Part shown: piece after piece, positions 5,354 through 12,552 of the stretch | Layout: every line of letters begins with the position of its first letter | Position numbering within the stretch: position 1 is the first letter of the stretch | Assembly (NCBI GenBank): GCA_900754515.1 | Contig: CAAEDD010000090.1 | Span: 1 to 13,244, forward strand | DNA length: 13,244 bases | From: an uncultured Oscillospiraceae bacterium | GTDB lineage: Bacteria; Bacillota; Clostridia; Oscillospirales; Oscillospiraceae | Direction of reading: 5' to 3' | The notes under the pieces: model-generated | The model's database searches: none | What the model saw: only the letters and a program-made list of their open reading frames with translations | Told to the model about the DNA's origin: nothing | Position numbers and translations under genes: made by a program

Positions 5354-6889
5354 ATGAACATAGCTGCTTACTGCCGTGTCTCCACGGACAAGACCGACCA
5401 GCTTAACAGCCTGGAGGCTCAGAAGGAGTTCTTCTCCGAGTATACAAAGCGCACCGGGGACAAGCTGGTGCGGCTCTATGCCGACGAGGGTATTTCCGGC
5501 ACCAAAATCAAAAACCGCAAGGAATTTCTCCGGATGATGGTGGACGCCGAGCGAGGCCTTTTCGACATGGTGGTGGTCAAGGATATCTCCCGCTTTGCCA
5601 GAAACACCGTGGACCTGCTGCAAAATATCCGCAAGCTGAAAGCTCTGGGCATTGAGACACAGTTCCTTACAGCCAATATGACAAGCATGGGAAACAGCGA
5701 ATTTGTGCTCACCATTTTCGGCGCATTGGCCCAGGAGGAGAGCGCCAACACCTCCAAGCGTGTGAAGTTCGGAAAGAAGATGAATGCAGAAAAGGGGCGG
5801 GTCCCAAACATAGTCTACGGCTATGACAAGATACCGGGAGATTACTTCAATCTCAGCATAAATGAGGAGGAAGCCGCAGTCGTCCGTCAGATCTATAAGT
5901 GGTACATACAGGACGGCTATGGGACGGCAAGGATATCGGGCTTTCTCAACGAGCGGGGTTTGAAAACAAAGAGGAACTGCCAGTGGAGCCAGAATGCGGT
6001 CTGCCGTATCCTCACCAACGAGCTGTATACGGGGAAGATAATCAACGGCAAGCAGGAGGTCACCGACTTTCTCACCGGCCAGAGAAAGGAAAAAGACGAG
6101 ACCGACTGGATGGTGGTGGAGCGGCCGGAGCTTCGCATCATAGAACCGGAGACCTTTGAACAGGCGCAGCAGACTATGCAGGCCCGGGGTAAGGCCTTCA
6201 GAGTGGACAAAGAGCGGCAAAGCAACAAATACCTCTTCTCCACCCTTATCAAATGCAAGGAGTGCGGCTGGTCTTTCCGGCGCACCGTCCGCACCTATAA
6301 AAACACCTATGTGCGCTGGGTCTGCTCAGGGCACAACGGGAAGGGGGCGGACAGCTGCCCCAATGCCGTGGCTCTGGATGAGGAGGAGCTTATCCAGACT
6401 TTGCAGAAATATTTTTCCGACCTGCTGGAGTCAAAGAAAAACGTCATCCGCCATATCACCAATGAGTTCCAGCGGGTGTACAAGGCAAAGGACGAGAACC
6501 TGAACTACGAAAAGGAATTGAACGCACGGCTCAGCAAGCTGCAGAAGACCCGGCAGAGATACATGGATATGTATGCCGACGACCTTATATCCAGGGAGGA
6601 GCTCAACGAGAAGATCGGCGGGATGCGTAAGGAGATAGAGGGGCTGGAGAGCGAGCTTAAAATGGTGTCCTACCATCTCACCAAGGGGGAGCAGCTGGAG
6701 GGCATACTGAACCGGACCTTCCGGGAGATAGAGGACATCTCCGACGTGGGGGAGATGAGCAACGCCCAGCTCAAGAAAATAATCCAGAAGATCGAAGTGG
6801 ACAAGGACGGGAACGTGGATATCTATCTGCGGCTGTTCGGTGACCTGGGGCTGGACGAGACAATTCTAATTAATCACGACCATACATAA
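5354..6889 (+). CDS. Large serine recombinase (site-specific, resolvase/invertase catalytic domain)
   Basis: A 511-aa DNA recombinase that would cut and rejoin att sites through a phosphoserine intermediate, inserting or excising the element. Catalytic domain 1-140: YCRVSTD gives the nucleophile Ser10 and Arg8, KDISRFARN (76-84) gives the conserved active-site arginines, and ALAQEES (124-130) precedes the linker helix. Recombinase domain about 150-280, with GYDKIPG, the helical ARISGFLNERG and the ILTNELYTGKI signature. Zinc-ribbon Cys301, Cys304, Cys324 and Cys335, then a coiled coil of about 380-445. Length is full and no disruption is seen. Start ATG at 5354 has GGGGG about nine bases upstream. 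It has its own promoter. It is probably the integrase of an element whose other end lies outside, or was lost from, this window. Confidence 0.95.
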   Translation: MNIAAYCRVSTDKTDQLNSLEAQKEFFSEYTKRTGDKLVRLYADEGISGTKIKNRKEFLRMMVDAERGLFDMVVVKDISRFARNTVDLLQNIRKLKALGIETQFLTANMTSMGNSEFVLTIFGALAQEESANTSKRVKFGKKMNAEKGRVPNIVYGYDKIPGDYFNLSINEEEAAVVRQIYKWYIQDGYGTARISGFLNERGLKTKRNCQWSQNAVCRILTNELYTGKIINGKQEVTDFLTGQRKEKDETDWMVVERPELRIIEPETFEQAQQTMQARGKAFRVDKERQSNKYLFSTLIKCKECGWSFRRTVRTYKNTYVRWVCSGHNGKGADSCPNAVALDEEELIQTLQKYFSDLLESKKNVIRHITNEFQRVYKAKDENLNYEKELNARLSKLQKTRQRYMDMYADDLISREELNEKIGGMRKEIEGLESELKMVSYHLTKGEQLEGILNRTFREIEDISDVGEMSNAQLKKIIQKIEVDKDGNVDIYLRLFGDLGLDETILINHDHT

Positions 6890-7025
6890 AGACCTGACTG
6901 AACGGCTGCCAAGGGTGAACCCGGGATTATACAAGCAGGTGCGGCAGCTGCTGGACATAAACAAGGCGGAGAGGCACATCCGGGGCGGCCTGGCCACCCG
7001 GAGAAAATACAAAGGCGATGACTGA
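6870..7025 (+). pseudogene. 51-codon ORF overlapping the recombinase end, no usual start
   Basis: The frame opens after TAA 6867-6869, overlaps the last 20 bases of the recombinase, and ends at TGA 7023. It reads LITTIHKDLTERLPRVNPGL, then a basic part YKQVRQLLDINKAERHIRGG, then LATRRKYKGDD. The evenly spaced basic and hydrophobic residues and the RHIRGGLATRRKY patch look like a real nucleic-acid-binding tail, not a chance frame. Yet there is no ATG and no ribosome site. ATA (6882) or the internal GTG (at VNPGL) are the only options. It could be the end of a lost gene, a product made by re-initiation after the recombinase stop, or a frameshift extension. The family is not recognised. Confidence 0.4.
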
Positions 7026-7063
7026 GCCTCTGGAGCCGCCTTTGGCAGCCCGCCCGGACAGTG

Positions 7064-7110
7064 GCGAAAAAACCAAAGCAGCATTTTGCAAAGGCAAAAT
7101 GCTGCTTTAT
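7064..7110 (-). terminator. Strong, potentially bidirectional terminator
   Basis: Two perfect 15-bp arms (7075-7089 and 7094-7108) with a four-base loop. On the minus strand the stem is followed by a GG and then six T (complement of 7072-7067), so it best serves the carboxypeptidase gene. On the plus strand it ends in TTTATAA and could also stop recombinase transcripts. Confidence 0.85.
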
Positions 7111-7131
7111 AACTGAAAGACTATAACAAAT

Positions 7132-7971
7132 CTATTCTCCGGAGCTTTCCAGAGGCTCATAGAACATGTCCAGGTATTCCTCCAGTGTGACTCCCAGTTC
7201 ATATATCTCCGCTGCGGCTTCCTCTCCCACATAGCGGTAGTGCCAGGGCTCATAGATAATGCCGGTTATATCGCTGCTTCCGTTGGGGTAGCGGAGGATA
7301 AAACCGTAGCGCCAGGAATTTTCCATAAGCCACTGCTGGGTGGAAGTTTCCTCCTGACCCTTGTCCAGATTGGTATAAAAGAAGTCGATTATGTCCACGG
7401 CCAGACCCAGCTGATGCTCGCTGGTGTTGGGTTTTGCCACGCTCATGGCGGCAATATCCGGGGCCTCGTCCGGGTCCGTACCCTCAAGGACAAGGCGGCG
7501 TATCTTGTTGTTGAAAAGGAACTGCTGCTTTTCAAGAGAACGGTAAGCCGAGCATATGTAAGGATGATTTCCGGCGGCTTCGCAGTCGTCTATCATCTGC
7601 TTGAGTGCATCGGCACAACGGACATCCACATAAAGCGGGTCTTCTGTGTCTGCCTGGGGAATCTCCTCCAGCTCAGGCTGATAGTTTTCCGGCAGCTTGT
7701 TCCAGGGGTTCACAAGGATGAGCAGTTCGGTGCGCTCCCTAAGCTTAGGCGTGGGCTCAGGAGTGGGAGTAGGCTCAGGGGTGGAGCTGGGCTCCGGCGT
7801 CGCTGTTGGTGATGGGCTGGGCAGGACGCTTGGACTGGTAGAAGCTGCGGCATCAGCCAGTGCCTCAAGGCCGCTGTCCATGAGCAGCAGACTGAGCGTG
7901 CATATACATGCAAACAACAGCACCGTAAGCAATATTATTATAACTGTTCTGTCTCTGTTTTTCAGTTTCAA
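7132..7971 (-). CDS. Membrane-anchored D-alanyl-D-alanine carboxypeptidase, VanY/M15B family
   Basis: A 279-aa zinc peptidase predicted to remove the terminal D-Ala from peptidoglycan stem peptides outside the membrane. Residues 9-30 form one transmembrane anchor (IIILLTVLLFACICTLSLLL) after a basic KLKNRDR tail. Residues 45-76 are a Ser/Pro/Thr linker of PSPSPTATPEP and TPEPTP repeats that would cross the wall. The catalytic domain has SAYRS (141-145), the zinc motif SEHQLGLAVDI (184-194; His186, Asp193), and EPWHYRYV (241-248) with base Glu241 and ligand His244. Start: TTG at 7971 has GGAGGA six bases upstream; longer frames to 8136 add an unlikely N-terminus with no site. No van resistance genes adjoin, so a housekeeping or wall-remodelling role is more likely than vancomycin resistance. 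Confidence 0.93.
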   Translation of the reverse strand: MKLKNRDRTVIIILLTVLLFACICTLSLLLMDSGLEALADAAASTSPSVLPSPSPTATPEPSSTPEPTPTPEPTPKLRERTELLILVNPWNKLPENYQPELEEIPQADTEDPLYVDVRCADALKQMIDDCEAAGNHPYICSAYRSLEKQQFLFNNKIRRLVLEGTDPDEAPDIAAMSVAKPNTSEHQLGLAVDIIDFFYTNLDKGQEETSTQQWLMENSWRYGFILRYPNGSSDITGIIYEPWHYRYVGEEAAAEIYELGVTLEEYLDMFYEPLESSGE

Positions 7972-8052
7972 TTTATGTCCTCCATTAGAGGTCGGGCTGG
8001 AATCCCGGAAATAAGCCGGGAATACGAAAAAGGATTTTGACTTTACAGGGCA

Positions 8053-8081
8053 ACTGTACAATATGTTTACAAAAAAGTCAA
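8053..8081 (-). promoter_or_regulatory. Promoter of the VanY-type gene
   Basis: On the minus strand, TTGACT (8081-8076) and TACAGT (8058-8053) are separated by 17 bp. The resulting leader of about 75 bases contains a small CCCGG/CCGGG hairpin (8004-8020) before the GGAGGA site. Confidence 0.55.
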
Positions 8082-8292
8082 GGAATCTGCCGGCTGATGG
8101 TATAAAATCCTTGGTGTATAAAGAAAATATAACCAAGAGGGACAGGCGAAAAATACGGAGCTACATACTGGGAGAGCTGCCGCCTGCTTCTTCAGCGGGG
8201 ATTGCAGCGCATGAAGGAATTTCCATTGGCCGCATATGGATAGCTCCGGTGAAACTGCGCTGACATTACTGGCGGCAGAGTGGAGAATAACT

Positions 8293-8685
8293 ATGCAGGA
8301 AATTTATGAAATGCTGAAAAAAGCGGGGACCTATTATCTGGCCACCTGTGACGATGGGCAGCCCAGAGTCCGCCCCTTTGGCACGGTGAACATCTATAAC
8401 GGTAAACTGTATATTCAGACCGGAAAATCCAAGGCGGTGTCTCATCAGCTCCATGCCAATCCCAAACTGGAGATATGCGCCATGGTGGACGGAGACTGGC
8501 TTAGGGTCGAGGCCAGCGCCGTGGAAGACGACGACAGGGCGGCCCGTGTAAGCATGCTGGAGGCTTATCCCAGCCTGCAGGCCATGTACTCTCCGGATGA
8601 CGGCAACACGGAAGTGTGGTATCTTCGCAACGTCACCGCAACACTCTATTCTTTTACAAATCCTCCAAAGGTATATAAATTCTGA
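8293..8685 (+). CDS. Pyridoxamine 5'-phosphate oxidase-family (FMN-binding split barrel) protein
   Basis: A 130-aa single-domain cytosolic flavoprotein of the PNPOx-like superfamily. Seen: an N-terminal helix (MQEIYEMLKKAG), then the strand pattern YYLATCDDGQPRVRPFG typical of the fold. Next come LYIQTGKSKAVSHQLHANPKLEICAMVDGDWLRVEA, where the T-G-K-S/K-x-V and L-R-V-E-A positions usually hold FMN phosphate, and a C-terminal TATLYSF. These small proteins bind FMN or related cofactors and reduce or shelter diverse substrates; the true PdxH role is not implied. Start ATG at 8293 has GGAG eight bases upstream. An in-frame ATG at 8236 adds 19 residues without a site. It appears to be monocistronic, with a terminator right after it; its promoter is not clear. 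Confidence 0.87.
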   Translation: MQEIYEMLKKAGTYYLATCDDGQPRVRPFGTVNIYNGKLYIQTGKSKAVSHQLHANPKLEICAMVDGDWLRVEASAVEDDDRAARVSMLEAYPSLQAMYSPDDGNTEVWYLRNVTATLYSFTNPPKVYKF

Positions 8686-8691
8686 TAATCC

Positions 8692-8720
8692 AGGGGCGCG
8701 ATGCAGCGCCCCTATTTTTT
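8692..8720 (+). terminator. Rho-independent terminator of the PNPOx-family gene
   Basis: AGGGGCGC (8692-8699) pairs with GCGCCCCT (8706-8713) around a GATGCA loop, followed by A and six T. It starts six bases after the stop codon. Confidence 0.93.
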
Positions 8721-8759
8721 ATATCTTTTCATAAAACACCCATGTAAAAGTATCCTTGC

Positions 8760-8788
8760 GTGACATTTCCTGCCTCAGGTGCTATGAT
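8760..8788 (+). promoter_or_regulatory. Promoter of the XRE-membrane gene pair
   Basis: GTGACA (8760-8765) and TATGAT (8783-8788) are separated by 17 bp; each matches 5 of 6 consensus bases. Only about 18 bases separate the -10 from the ATG at 8807, so the leader is very short (roughly a dozen bases) and the ribosome site GAGGTG sits near the 5' end of the RNA. Confidence 0.65.
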
Positions 8789-8806
8789 AATACCGAGGTG
8801 AAAGCC

Positions 8807-9574
8807 ATGCGGGATATAGGGAAAAACATCAAAGAGCTGCGCTGCGCCAGAAGGCTGACTCAGGAGGAACTGGGGGAGCGGCTGCACGTGACGAGGCAGA
8901 CCATATCCAACTATGAAAACGGCCGCACCCGGCCGGACATAGACATGCTGCTGGACATTGCCGCCGCCCTGGACACCGATGCCAACGCCCTGCTCTACGG
9001 TACGCCCCAGATGGAGAACAGGAGAAGGGAGTACCGGAAATTCGCTGTTGCTCTTGCACTGTTCCTTACCGTGTATGCAAGCTATCTGTTTCTCCAGCCC
9101 ATAAGCATTGACCTTATGAGCCGGAAGTATATCAATAGTCTCAATGTGCTGCTGGCCTCTGTGGTTAAGCCATTATATATGCTTATTATGGGATGGCTTA
9201 TCATGCAGGGAGCCGGTCTGCTTGGGGCAAGACCTCTCAGATGGAGCAGGGGTAAGTATCTCCGAAGGGGTATTTTGACCCTGATAATTTTCGTCGCAGT
9301 ATATTTATTTCCCATCATGGTATACCATATCGTAGGTCTTATATGGTATATTAAGGGTATTCGCGGCGGCGTGAGTTTTCCGGATATTCCGGTTTATATG
9401 GCCCTGGCAGACAGAATATGGTGGGTTATAGCGTTCAAGCCGTACTTATACGCATTTCTGGGTGCGGCCCTGTGGCTCTTGGGGTTTCCACAAAAGAAAA
9501 AAGCTGTGGTGGAAGAAGGCAGGGAGAAGTCAATAGAGAACCTTCAGGCAGAGGCAGATAGTCTGCCGAGGTGA
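8807..9574 (+). CDS. XRE-family HTH protein with four membrane helices (copy 1)
   Basis: 255 aa. Residues 1-66 are a Cro/C1-type DNA-binding domain: LTQEELGERLHVTRQTISNY is the helix-turn-helix, followed by ENGRTRPDIDMLLDIAAAL. After TPQMENRRREYR (66-77) the protein continues into about four hydrophobic helices (79-97, 113-139, 155-182, 205-227) and a charged tail. This makes it a membrane-tethered regulator: DNA-binding domain in the cytosol, membrane part perhaps sensing a signal. ATG at 8807 was chosen because GAGGTG lies six bases upstream; an upstream in-frame start at 8756 would fall inside the promoter. Its stop overlaps the ribosome site of the next gene, so the pair is translationally coupled. 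The target genes are unknown; self-control is plausible. Confidence 0.88.
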   Translation: MRDIGKNIKELRCARRLTQEELGERLHVTRQTISNYENGRTRPDIDMLLDIAAALDTDANALLYGTPQMENRRREYRKFAVALALFLTVYASYLFLQPISIDLMSRKYINSLNVLLASVVKPLYMLIMGWLIMQGAGLLGARPLRWSRGKYLRRGILTLIIFVAVYLFPIMVYHIVGLIWYIKGIRGGVSFPDIPVYMALADRIWWVIAFKPYLYAFLGAALWLLGFPQKKKAVVEEGREKSIENLQAEADSLPR

Positions 9575-9579
9575 GAGCC

Positions 9580-10326
9580 ATGCGGGACATAGGTAAAAAC
9601 ATAAGGGAACTGCGCTGTACCAAGGGCCTGACCCAGGAGGAGCTGGGGGAGAGGCTGCATGTGACAAGGCAGACCGTATCCAACTACGAAAACGGCCGCA
9701 CCCGGCCGGATATAGATATGCTGCTGGATATTGCCGCCGCCCTGGACACCGACTCCAACTCCCTGCTCTACGGCACGCCCCAGATGGAGAACAGGCGCCG
9801 GGAGTATCGACGGCTGGCCGTCTCCGCCGGGCTGTTCCTGATTCTGTTTATTTGCTATAAATTGCTCAGGCCGGAGATATTGAAAATACAGGCAGCTTAT
9901 TTCATAGTGCTGCCGGGCCTGCTGCTGAGCTGCACCCTCAAGCCCATGTATATGCTGTCCCTGGGCTGGAGCGCCGTCCAGGCTTTGACTATGATTTTAA
10001 AGGCAAAGCCTTTGGACAGACCTTGGGTGAAATATGCCCGCCGGGGGCTGCTGGGGCTCATAGGGGCTATTGCTTTATTCCTGCTGCCGGTGTGCATACA
10101 GATGGTCACCGTGAGTATCTCATATATATACGGCGTCGGCCCGGGGGCGTTTCTGGGACAACAGGGCTATGTCAATACTGCGGTATACATGGCCATGGAT
10201 GTGGCCGCCTGTTACTATGTCTATGCTGCCCTGGGGGCGGCCCTGTGGGTACTGGACTTCCCTGCAGGGAGGAAAAACACCAAGGCAGGAAAAGACGGGA
10301 CGGAAAGCGGCGGAGCTTCAGCCTGA
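9580..10326 (+). CDS. XRE-family HTH protein with four membrane helices (copy 2)
   Basis: 248 aa, a tandem duplicate of the preceding protein. Over residues 1-78 the two differ at only eight positions (K9R, A14T, R15K, R16G, I33V, A59S, A61S, K78R). The membrane halves have diverged strongly and share only a frame such as KPxYML..GW (121-130), RRG (154-156) and YAxLGAALWxLxFP (215-228). Start ATG at 9580 is five bases past the upstream stop; its ribosome site GAGGTGA contains that stop. The ribosome site and spacer (GAGGTGAGAGCC against GAGGTGAAAGCC) were duplicated with the gene. Near-identical recognition helices mean both should bind the same operators, possibly as a heterodimer, while different membrane parts could read different signals. 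Confidence 0.88.
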   Translation: MRDIGKNIRELRCTKGLTQEELGERLHVTRQTVSNYENGRTRPDIDMLLDIAAALDTDSNSLLYGTPQMENRRREYRRLAVSAGLFLILFICYKLLRPEILKIQAAYFIVLPGLLLSCTLKPMYMLSLGWSAVQALTMILKAKPLDRPWVKYARRGLLGLIGAIALFLLPVCIQMVTVSISYIYGVGPGAFLGQQGYVNTAVYMAMDVAACYYVYAALGAALWVLDFPAGRKNTKAGKDGTESGGASA

Positions 10327-10357
10327 TTCAAACTTTGACAAACTGTGAATAATGGAG

Positions 10358-10390
10358 AGAAAGGGCTCTCAGGGGCCCTTTCTTCTATTG
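10358..10390 (+). terminator. Terminator of the XRE pair
   Basis: AGAAAGGGC (10358-10366) pairs with GCCCTTTCT (10375-10383) around an eight-base loop, followed by TCTATTG. The T-run is interrupted, so strength is moderate. Confidence 0.65.
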
Positions 10391-10415
10391 TAAAAAATAA
10401 AAAAAGTGATATAAT
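10388..10415 (+). promoter_or_regulatory. Promoter of the COG0523 operon
   Basis: TTGTAA (10388-10393) and a perfect TATAAT (10410-10415) are separated by 16 bp of A-rich DNA. No clear Zur-type inverted repeat is visible; only a short TTTCGAAA palindrome follows the -10 at about 10420. Confidence 0.6.
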
Positions 10416-10449
10416 ACCCTTTCGAAATAAAATACATGGAGGCATAACC

Positions 10450-11592
10450 ATGACTAAGATAGACATTTTTTCCGGTTTTCTGGGGGCGGGCAAGACCACC
10501 CTTATCCGCAAGCTGATAACCGAAGCCTATCAGGGCGAGAAGCTGGTGTTAATTGAAAACGAGTTCGGTGAAATAGCCATTGACGGCGGCTTTCTGAAGG
10601 ACGCCGGGGTGGAGATCACCGAGATGAACTCCGGCTGCATCTGCTGCACCCTGGTGGGGGACTTCACAAAGGCCCTGAAAAAGGTGATGGCGGACTACGC
10701 TCCCGACCGTATAATCATCGAGCCCTCCGGCGTTGGCAAGCTCAGCGATGTGGCCAAGGCCGTCTCCGGGGCGGAGGGCGCCCAGATAGGCGCCAAGGTC
10801 ACCGTGGTGGACGCCGGAAAGTGCCGCATGTACATGAGAAACTTCGGCGAGTTTTTCAACGACCAGGTGGAGAATGCCGACCTTATCGTAATGAGCCGCA
10901 CCGACACCGCCTCTCCCGAGAAGATACTGGCCGCCACTGAGCTGCTGAAAGGTCTGAACCACCATGCCGGACTTATCACCACGCCCTGGGACAAGGTATC
11001 CGGCAAGCAGATAGCCGAGGCCATGGATGAAAACGGCCTGAAGGCTGAGATGGAGCGGCTGGCTCAGGAGCATCATGAACACCACCACGAGCATGACCAT
11101 GAGCATGAGGAACATGAGCATCACCATCACGAGCATGATGAGCACGAGCACCACCACGACCACGATGAGGAGTGCAGCTGCAGCTGCCATGACCATGACC
11201 ATGAGCATGATCACGACCACGAGCATGAGGAACATGAGCACCACCATCACGAACATGATGAGAACTGCACTTGCGGCTGCCATGACCACGACCACGAGCA
11301 CCATCATCATGCCGACGAGATATTCACCAGCTGGGGCATGGAGACTCCCAGAAAGTTCAGCGAGGATGAGCTGCGCAAGCTGCTCTCTGCTCTCGGTGAC
11401 GAGGAGCGCTTCGGCGCCGTGCTGAGAGCCAAGGGTATTGTGGATGCCAGCGACGGAGAGTGGATATACTTTGACTATGTGCCCGGTGAGAGTGATATCC
11501 GCCGTGGCGCCGCCGCCGTAACCGGACGCTTCTGCGTCATCGGTTCCAAGCTGAATGAGCAGGCACTGAAGGAGCTGTTTAATATTGAGTAA
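10450..11592 (+). CDS. COG0523 (CobW/G3E) GTPase, putative metallochaperone with His/Cys-rich insert
   Basis: 380 aa, cytosolic. Predicted to couple GTP hydrolysis to moving a metal ion (zinc most likely, but cobalt or nickel possible) to a target protein. Walker A is FLGAGKTT (10-17), the family metal motif GCICC is at 62-66, EPSG (91-94) follows the G3 strand, and SRTD (149-152) replaces the usual NKxD. Residues 208-287 are an 80-residue insert with 39 His, many Asp/Glu, and two Cys clusters, ECSCSC (241-246) and NCTCGC (272-277). The C-terminal CobW domain (from about 288) includes GEWIYFDYVPG. Start ATG at 10450 has GGAGG seven bases upstream. It is the first gene of a three-gene operon; the next gene overlaps its end by eight bases. 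The His insert is typical of zinc-storage members, here unusually long. Confidence 0.93.
   Translation: MTKIDIFSGFLGAGKTTLIRKLITEAYQGEKLVLIENEFGEIAIDGGFLKDAGVEITEMNSGCICCTLVGDFTKALKKVMADYAPDRIIIEPSGVGKLSDVAKAVSGAEGAQIGAKVTVVDAGKCRMYMRNFGEFFNDQVENADLIVMSRTDTASPEKILAATELLKGLNHHAGLITTPWDKVSGKQIAEAMDENGLKAEMERLAQEHHEHHHEHDHEHEEHEHHHHEHDEHEHHHDHDEECSCSCHDHDHEHDHDHEHEEHEHHHHEHDENCTCGCHDHDHEHHHHADEIFTSWGMETPRKFSEDELRKLLSALGDEERFGAVLRAKGIVDASDGEWIYFDYVPGESDIRRGAAAVTGRFCVIGSKLNEQALKELFNIE
11098..11259 (+). repeat. 120-bp-offset duplication inside the His-rich insert
   Basis: A 42-base unit at 11098-11139 recurs at 11218-11259, differing at three silent positions. Both encode HEHEEHEHHHHEHD. The similar Cys-cluster-plus-HDHDHEH blocks (residues 242-253 and 273-284) follow at a different spacing, showing that the metal-binding segment grew by duplication and then diverged. 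Confidence 0.85.
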
Positions 11593-12544
11593 TAAACCAA
11601 AAGACGTCCCCGTATACCTTTTCACCGGCTTTCTTGAGGGCGGCAAGACCAAGTTTATCCAGGAGACTCTGGAGGACCGGCGCTTCTGCAATGGGGAGAA
11701 AACTCTGCTGCTTATCTGCGAGGAGGGTGAGGAGGAATACGCCCCGGAGCAGTTCGCCACCGACACTGTGCAGATCCGTGTGGTGGAGGACCAGAAGGAC
11801 CTGACCAGGGAGAACCTGGAGAAATGGCTGACTGAGACAAAGTCCGAGCGGGTGGTAGTGGAATACAACGGCATGTGGATGCTGGATGTGCTCTACAATG
11901 CCATGCCGGAAAACTGGATGGTGTATCAGGAGTTCATGTTTGCCGACTCCACTACATTTTTGAGCTACAACAGCAATATGCGCCAGCTGGTCTATGACAA
12001 GCTTAAGAGCGCAGAGCTGGTGGTCTTCAACCGTTTTGACGAAAAGACCATGGACAAGATGGCATTTCATAAAATCGTCCGTGGTGCTTCCCGCCGGGCG
12101 GACATTGCCTATGAGGCCAAGAACGGAAAGGTGGTTTATGACGACATTGAAGACCCCCTTCCATTTGATTTGAACGCCCCCATCGTGGAGATAGGGGATG
12201 ATGACTTCGCCCTCTTCTACCGGGATATGGCCGACGAGCCCAAGAAGTACGACGGCAAGACCGTCCGCTTCAAATGCCGCTGCCTGGTGCGGAAAAAGCT
12301 GCCCGCAAACTGCTTCGTGGTGGGCCGCCATGTTATGACCTGCTGCGTGGAGGATATACAGTTTGCAGCCCTGGTCTGCCAGTGGGACAAGGCCGACACC
12401 GTGAAGGACGACAGCTGGATGATACTTACTGCCAAGGTCAACTTCAAGTTCCACCGGGCATATAACCGCCGCGGTCCCGTCCTCAGCTATATCTCCGCCG
12501 AGAGTTGCGAAGCTCCTGAACAACCTGTAGCCACATTCTATTGA
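11585..12544 (+). CDS. P-loop protein: COG0523-like N-terminus joined to a TIGR03943/DUF1980-like C-terminus
   Basis: 319 aa, cytosolic. The N-terminal half mirrors the upstream GTPase: YLFTGFLEGGKTKFIQ (11-26, P-loop), VVVEYNG (90-96) where the upstream protein has IIIEPSG, and NRFD (149-152) as the G4 motif. The CxCC metal motif is missing; only a single Cys45 lies after the second strand. From about 215 the protein changes: YDGKTVRFKCRC, FVVGRHVMTCC (244-254), ILTAKV, then SAESCEAPEQP. This resembles the C-terminal domain of TIGR03943/DUF1980 (YcgQ-type) proteins that accompany COG0701 permeases. Start is TTG at 11585, overlapping the upstream stop, with AAGGAG ten bases before it, so translation is coupled. 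The product may act with the upstream chaperone. Fusion call rests on motif memory, not a search. Confidence 0.75.
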   Translation: MSNKPKDVPVYLFTGFLEGGKTKFIQETLEDRRFCNGEKTLLLICEEGEEEYAPEQFATDTVQIRVVEDQKDLTRENLEKWLTETKSERVVVEYNGMWMLDVLYNAMPENWMVYQEFMFADSTTFLSYNSNMRQLVYDKLKSAELVVFNRFDEKTMDKMAFHKIVRGASRRADIAYEAKNGKVVYDDIEDPLPFDLNAPIVEIGDDDFALFYRDMADEPKKYDGKTVRFKCRCLVRKKLPANCFVVGRHVMTCCVEDIQFAALVCQWDKADTVKDDSWMILTAKVNFKFHRAYNRRGPVLSYISAESCEAPEQPVATFY

Positions 12545-12552
12545 GAGGTAAC

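Noticed and set aside
5327..6220. 297-codon minus-strand ORF opposite the recombinase
   Set aside because: Shadow of the serine recombinase, which has all catalytic motifs on the plus strand.
7132..7971. Vancomycin-resistance vanY
   Set aside because: The family fits, but no vanH/A/X or vanR/S genes adjoin and the repeat-rich linker is common in housekeeping carboxypeptidases.
8063..8263. 66-codon ORF between the VanY-type and PNPOx-family genes
   Set aside because: No ribosome site, it overlaps the promoter of the divergent carboxypeptidase gene, and the peptide shows no recognisable pattern.
10549..11874. 441-codon minus-strand ORF opposite the COG0523 gene
   Set aside because: It is the antisense of the His-rich coding region (giving Val/Met-rich runs) and has no ribosome site or family motif.
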